From Dechloromonas hortensis (GTDB taxonomy: Bacteria; Pseudomonadota; Gammaproteobacteria; Burkholderiales; Rhodocyclaceae): DNA of 64,000 nt. The position numbers and the translations under genes are program-made. Under the pieces are notes generated by a model. The model saw nothing but the letters and a program-made list of their open reading frames with translations. It did not search any database and was not told the origin of the DNA. The stretch spans positions 173,264-237,263 of the forward strand of contig NZ_SSSQ01000006.1 in NCBI RefSeq assembly GCF_009469765.1. The letters run 5' to 3'. Shown one piece after another: positions 63,893 through 64,000 of the stretch. Position 1 is the first letter of the stretch. The number at the start of each line of letters is the position of its first letter.

Positions 63893-63925
63893 CGGGGAAT
63901 TTTCCATGATTCCCGGCCGACCCTC
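63893..63925 (-). repeat. right terminal inverted repeat (IRR)
   Basis: Inverse of the left end with a single difference (G at position 22). It directly follows the transposase gene and ends in GACCCTC before the AGATA duplication. Confidence 0.95.
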
Positions 63926-63930
63926 AGATA
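63926..63930. repeat. target site duplication, right copy (AGATA)
   Basis: Identical to 40268-40272 and adjacent to the right terminal repeat. Confidence 0.9.
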
Positions 63931-64000
63931 GATCTGGTCGAAGGTGCCGCCATCGGCGAAGTGCCGCTTTTGCGCCTTCGGCCAGCCGCCGAAGGTGTCG
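63926..64000 (-). CDS. C-terminal end of a sulfate-binding protein, interrupted by the transposon
   Basis: Read leftward from the window edge, the frame gives [20 protein letters not shown] then DQIY, the typical C-terminal end of periplasmic sulfate ABC transporter binding proteins (Sbp/CysP). The transposon starts within the next codon; without it the protein would end LKK-stop (piece at 40258-40272). With the insertion the frame reads through the right repeat and into the antisense of tnpA, adding 60 foreign residues up to a stop at 63742-63744. Loss of two residues and a foreign tail may leave the protein partly active or unstable. Most of the gene is outside the window. Confidence 0.8.

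Larger units (their letters stand above)
40273..63925. mobile_element. complete Tn3-family transposon, 23,653 bp, carrying copper/silver resistance
   Basis: Bounded by 33-bp inverted repeats (32 of 33 identical) starting GAGGGTCGGCCGGG, and by AGATA duplications. It encodes a Tn3-type TnpA at the right end with a tyrosine recombinase just upstream, and a KfrA-like coiled-coil protein at the left end. The cargo has about 20 genes: CzcE-like protein, CopK, HD-GYP and FlgB-like proteins, small proteins, cytochromes, CusABC, CusF, DUF411, multicopper oxidase, TolC-like lipoprotein and a CopRS pair. Intact ends and long intact ORFs suggest a recent insertion. No serine resolvase (TnpR) is present; resolution probably uses the tyrosine recombinase. 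Confidence 0.95.

Noticed and set aside
1..64000. CRISPR arrays, rRNA and tRNA genes
   Set aside because: No repeat-spacer pattern or cloverleaf-like sequence was recognised by eye; a dedicated search could still find a tRNA.

Overview
The window looks like chromosomal DNA of a betaproteobacterium, probably of the Rhodocyclales/Azonexus-Dechloromonas kind. This is an inference from GC-rich codon use, a CopK homologue, a MocR-type regulator, a poly-hydroxybutyrate depolymerase-like esterase, many c-di-GMP proteins and the style of the ribosome binding sites. No rRNA, tRNA or CRISPR array was recognised.

Bases 1-5700 hold a leftward cluster: small lipoprotein, non-phosphorylating glyceraldehyde-3-phosphate dehydrogenase-like enzyme, gnd, zwf and pgl (the last cut by the edge). 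Several of these genes overlap or nearly touch. Bases 5700-26500 form a stress and carbon-storage island: a PHB depolymerase-like esterase, a PRC-barrel protein, CbpA and its modulator CbpM, phosphoketolase, tiny membrane proteins (DUF1328, DUF3309), DUF883 and CsbD proteins, a zinc-ribbon protein coupled to a REC-PAS-PAS-GGDEF-EAL protein, a BON lipoprotein, a 2,898-residue cyclic beta-1,2-glucan synthase, peptide deformylase and alanine dehydrogenase. A shared inverted repeat, GTNCG-N4-CGNAC, lies about 95-125 bp in front of the lipoprotein/pentose-phosphate operon, the 71-residue ORF, the PRC-barrel gene, the DUF3309/DUF883 pair, csbD and the BON gene. It suggests one unnamed regulator ties these together.

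Bases 27000-40250 are ordinary accessory chromosome: lipoproteins, Tag glycosylase, a Cache-PAS-GGDEF protein, a KdpDE-like two-component pair lacking the KdpD sensor module and followed by ferredoxin-NADP reductase, and a MocR regulator divergent from an AhpD-like protein.

Bases 40273-63925 are one complete Tn3-family transposon of 23,653 bp. It has 33-bp terminal inverted repeats (one mismatch) and a 5-bp AGATA target duplication, and it sits in the last codons of a sulfate-binding-protein gene. At its ends are a KfrA-like coiled-coil DNA-binding protein (left) and a tyrosine recombinase plus TnpA (right). The cargo is copper/silver resistance: CzcE-like and CopK periplasmic proteins, a CusCBA RND pump with CusF, DUF411 protein, multicopper oxidase, two cytochromes c, an extra TolC-family lipoprotein and a CopRS/CusRS two-component system with matching GATTACAT boxes. 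Embedded in it is an unexpected module: a FlgB-like flagellar rod protein with a His/Gly-rich N-terminal extension, overlapping a membrane HD-GYP phosphodiesterase gene and preceded by a Cys-rich small protein.
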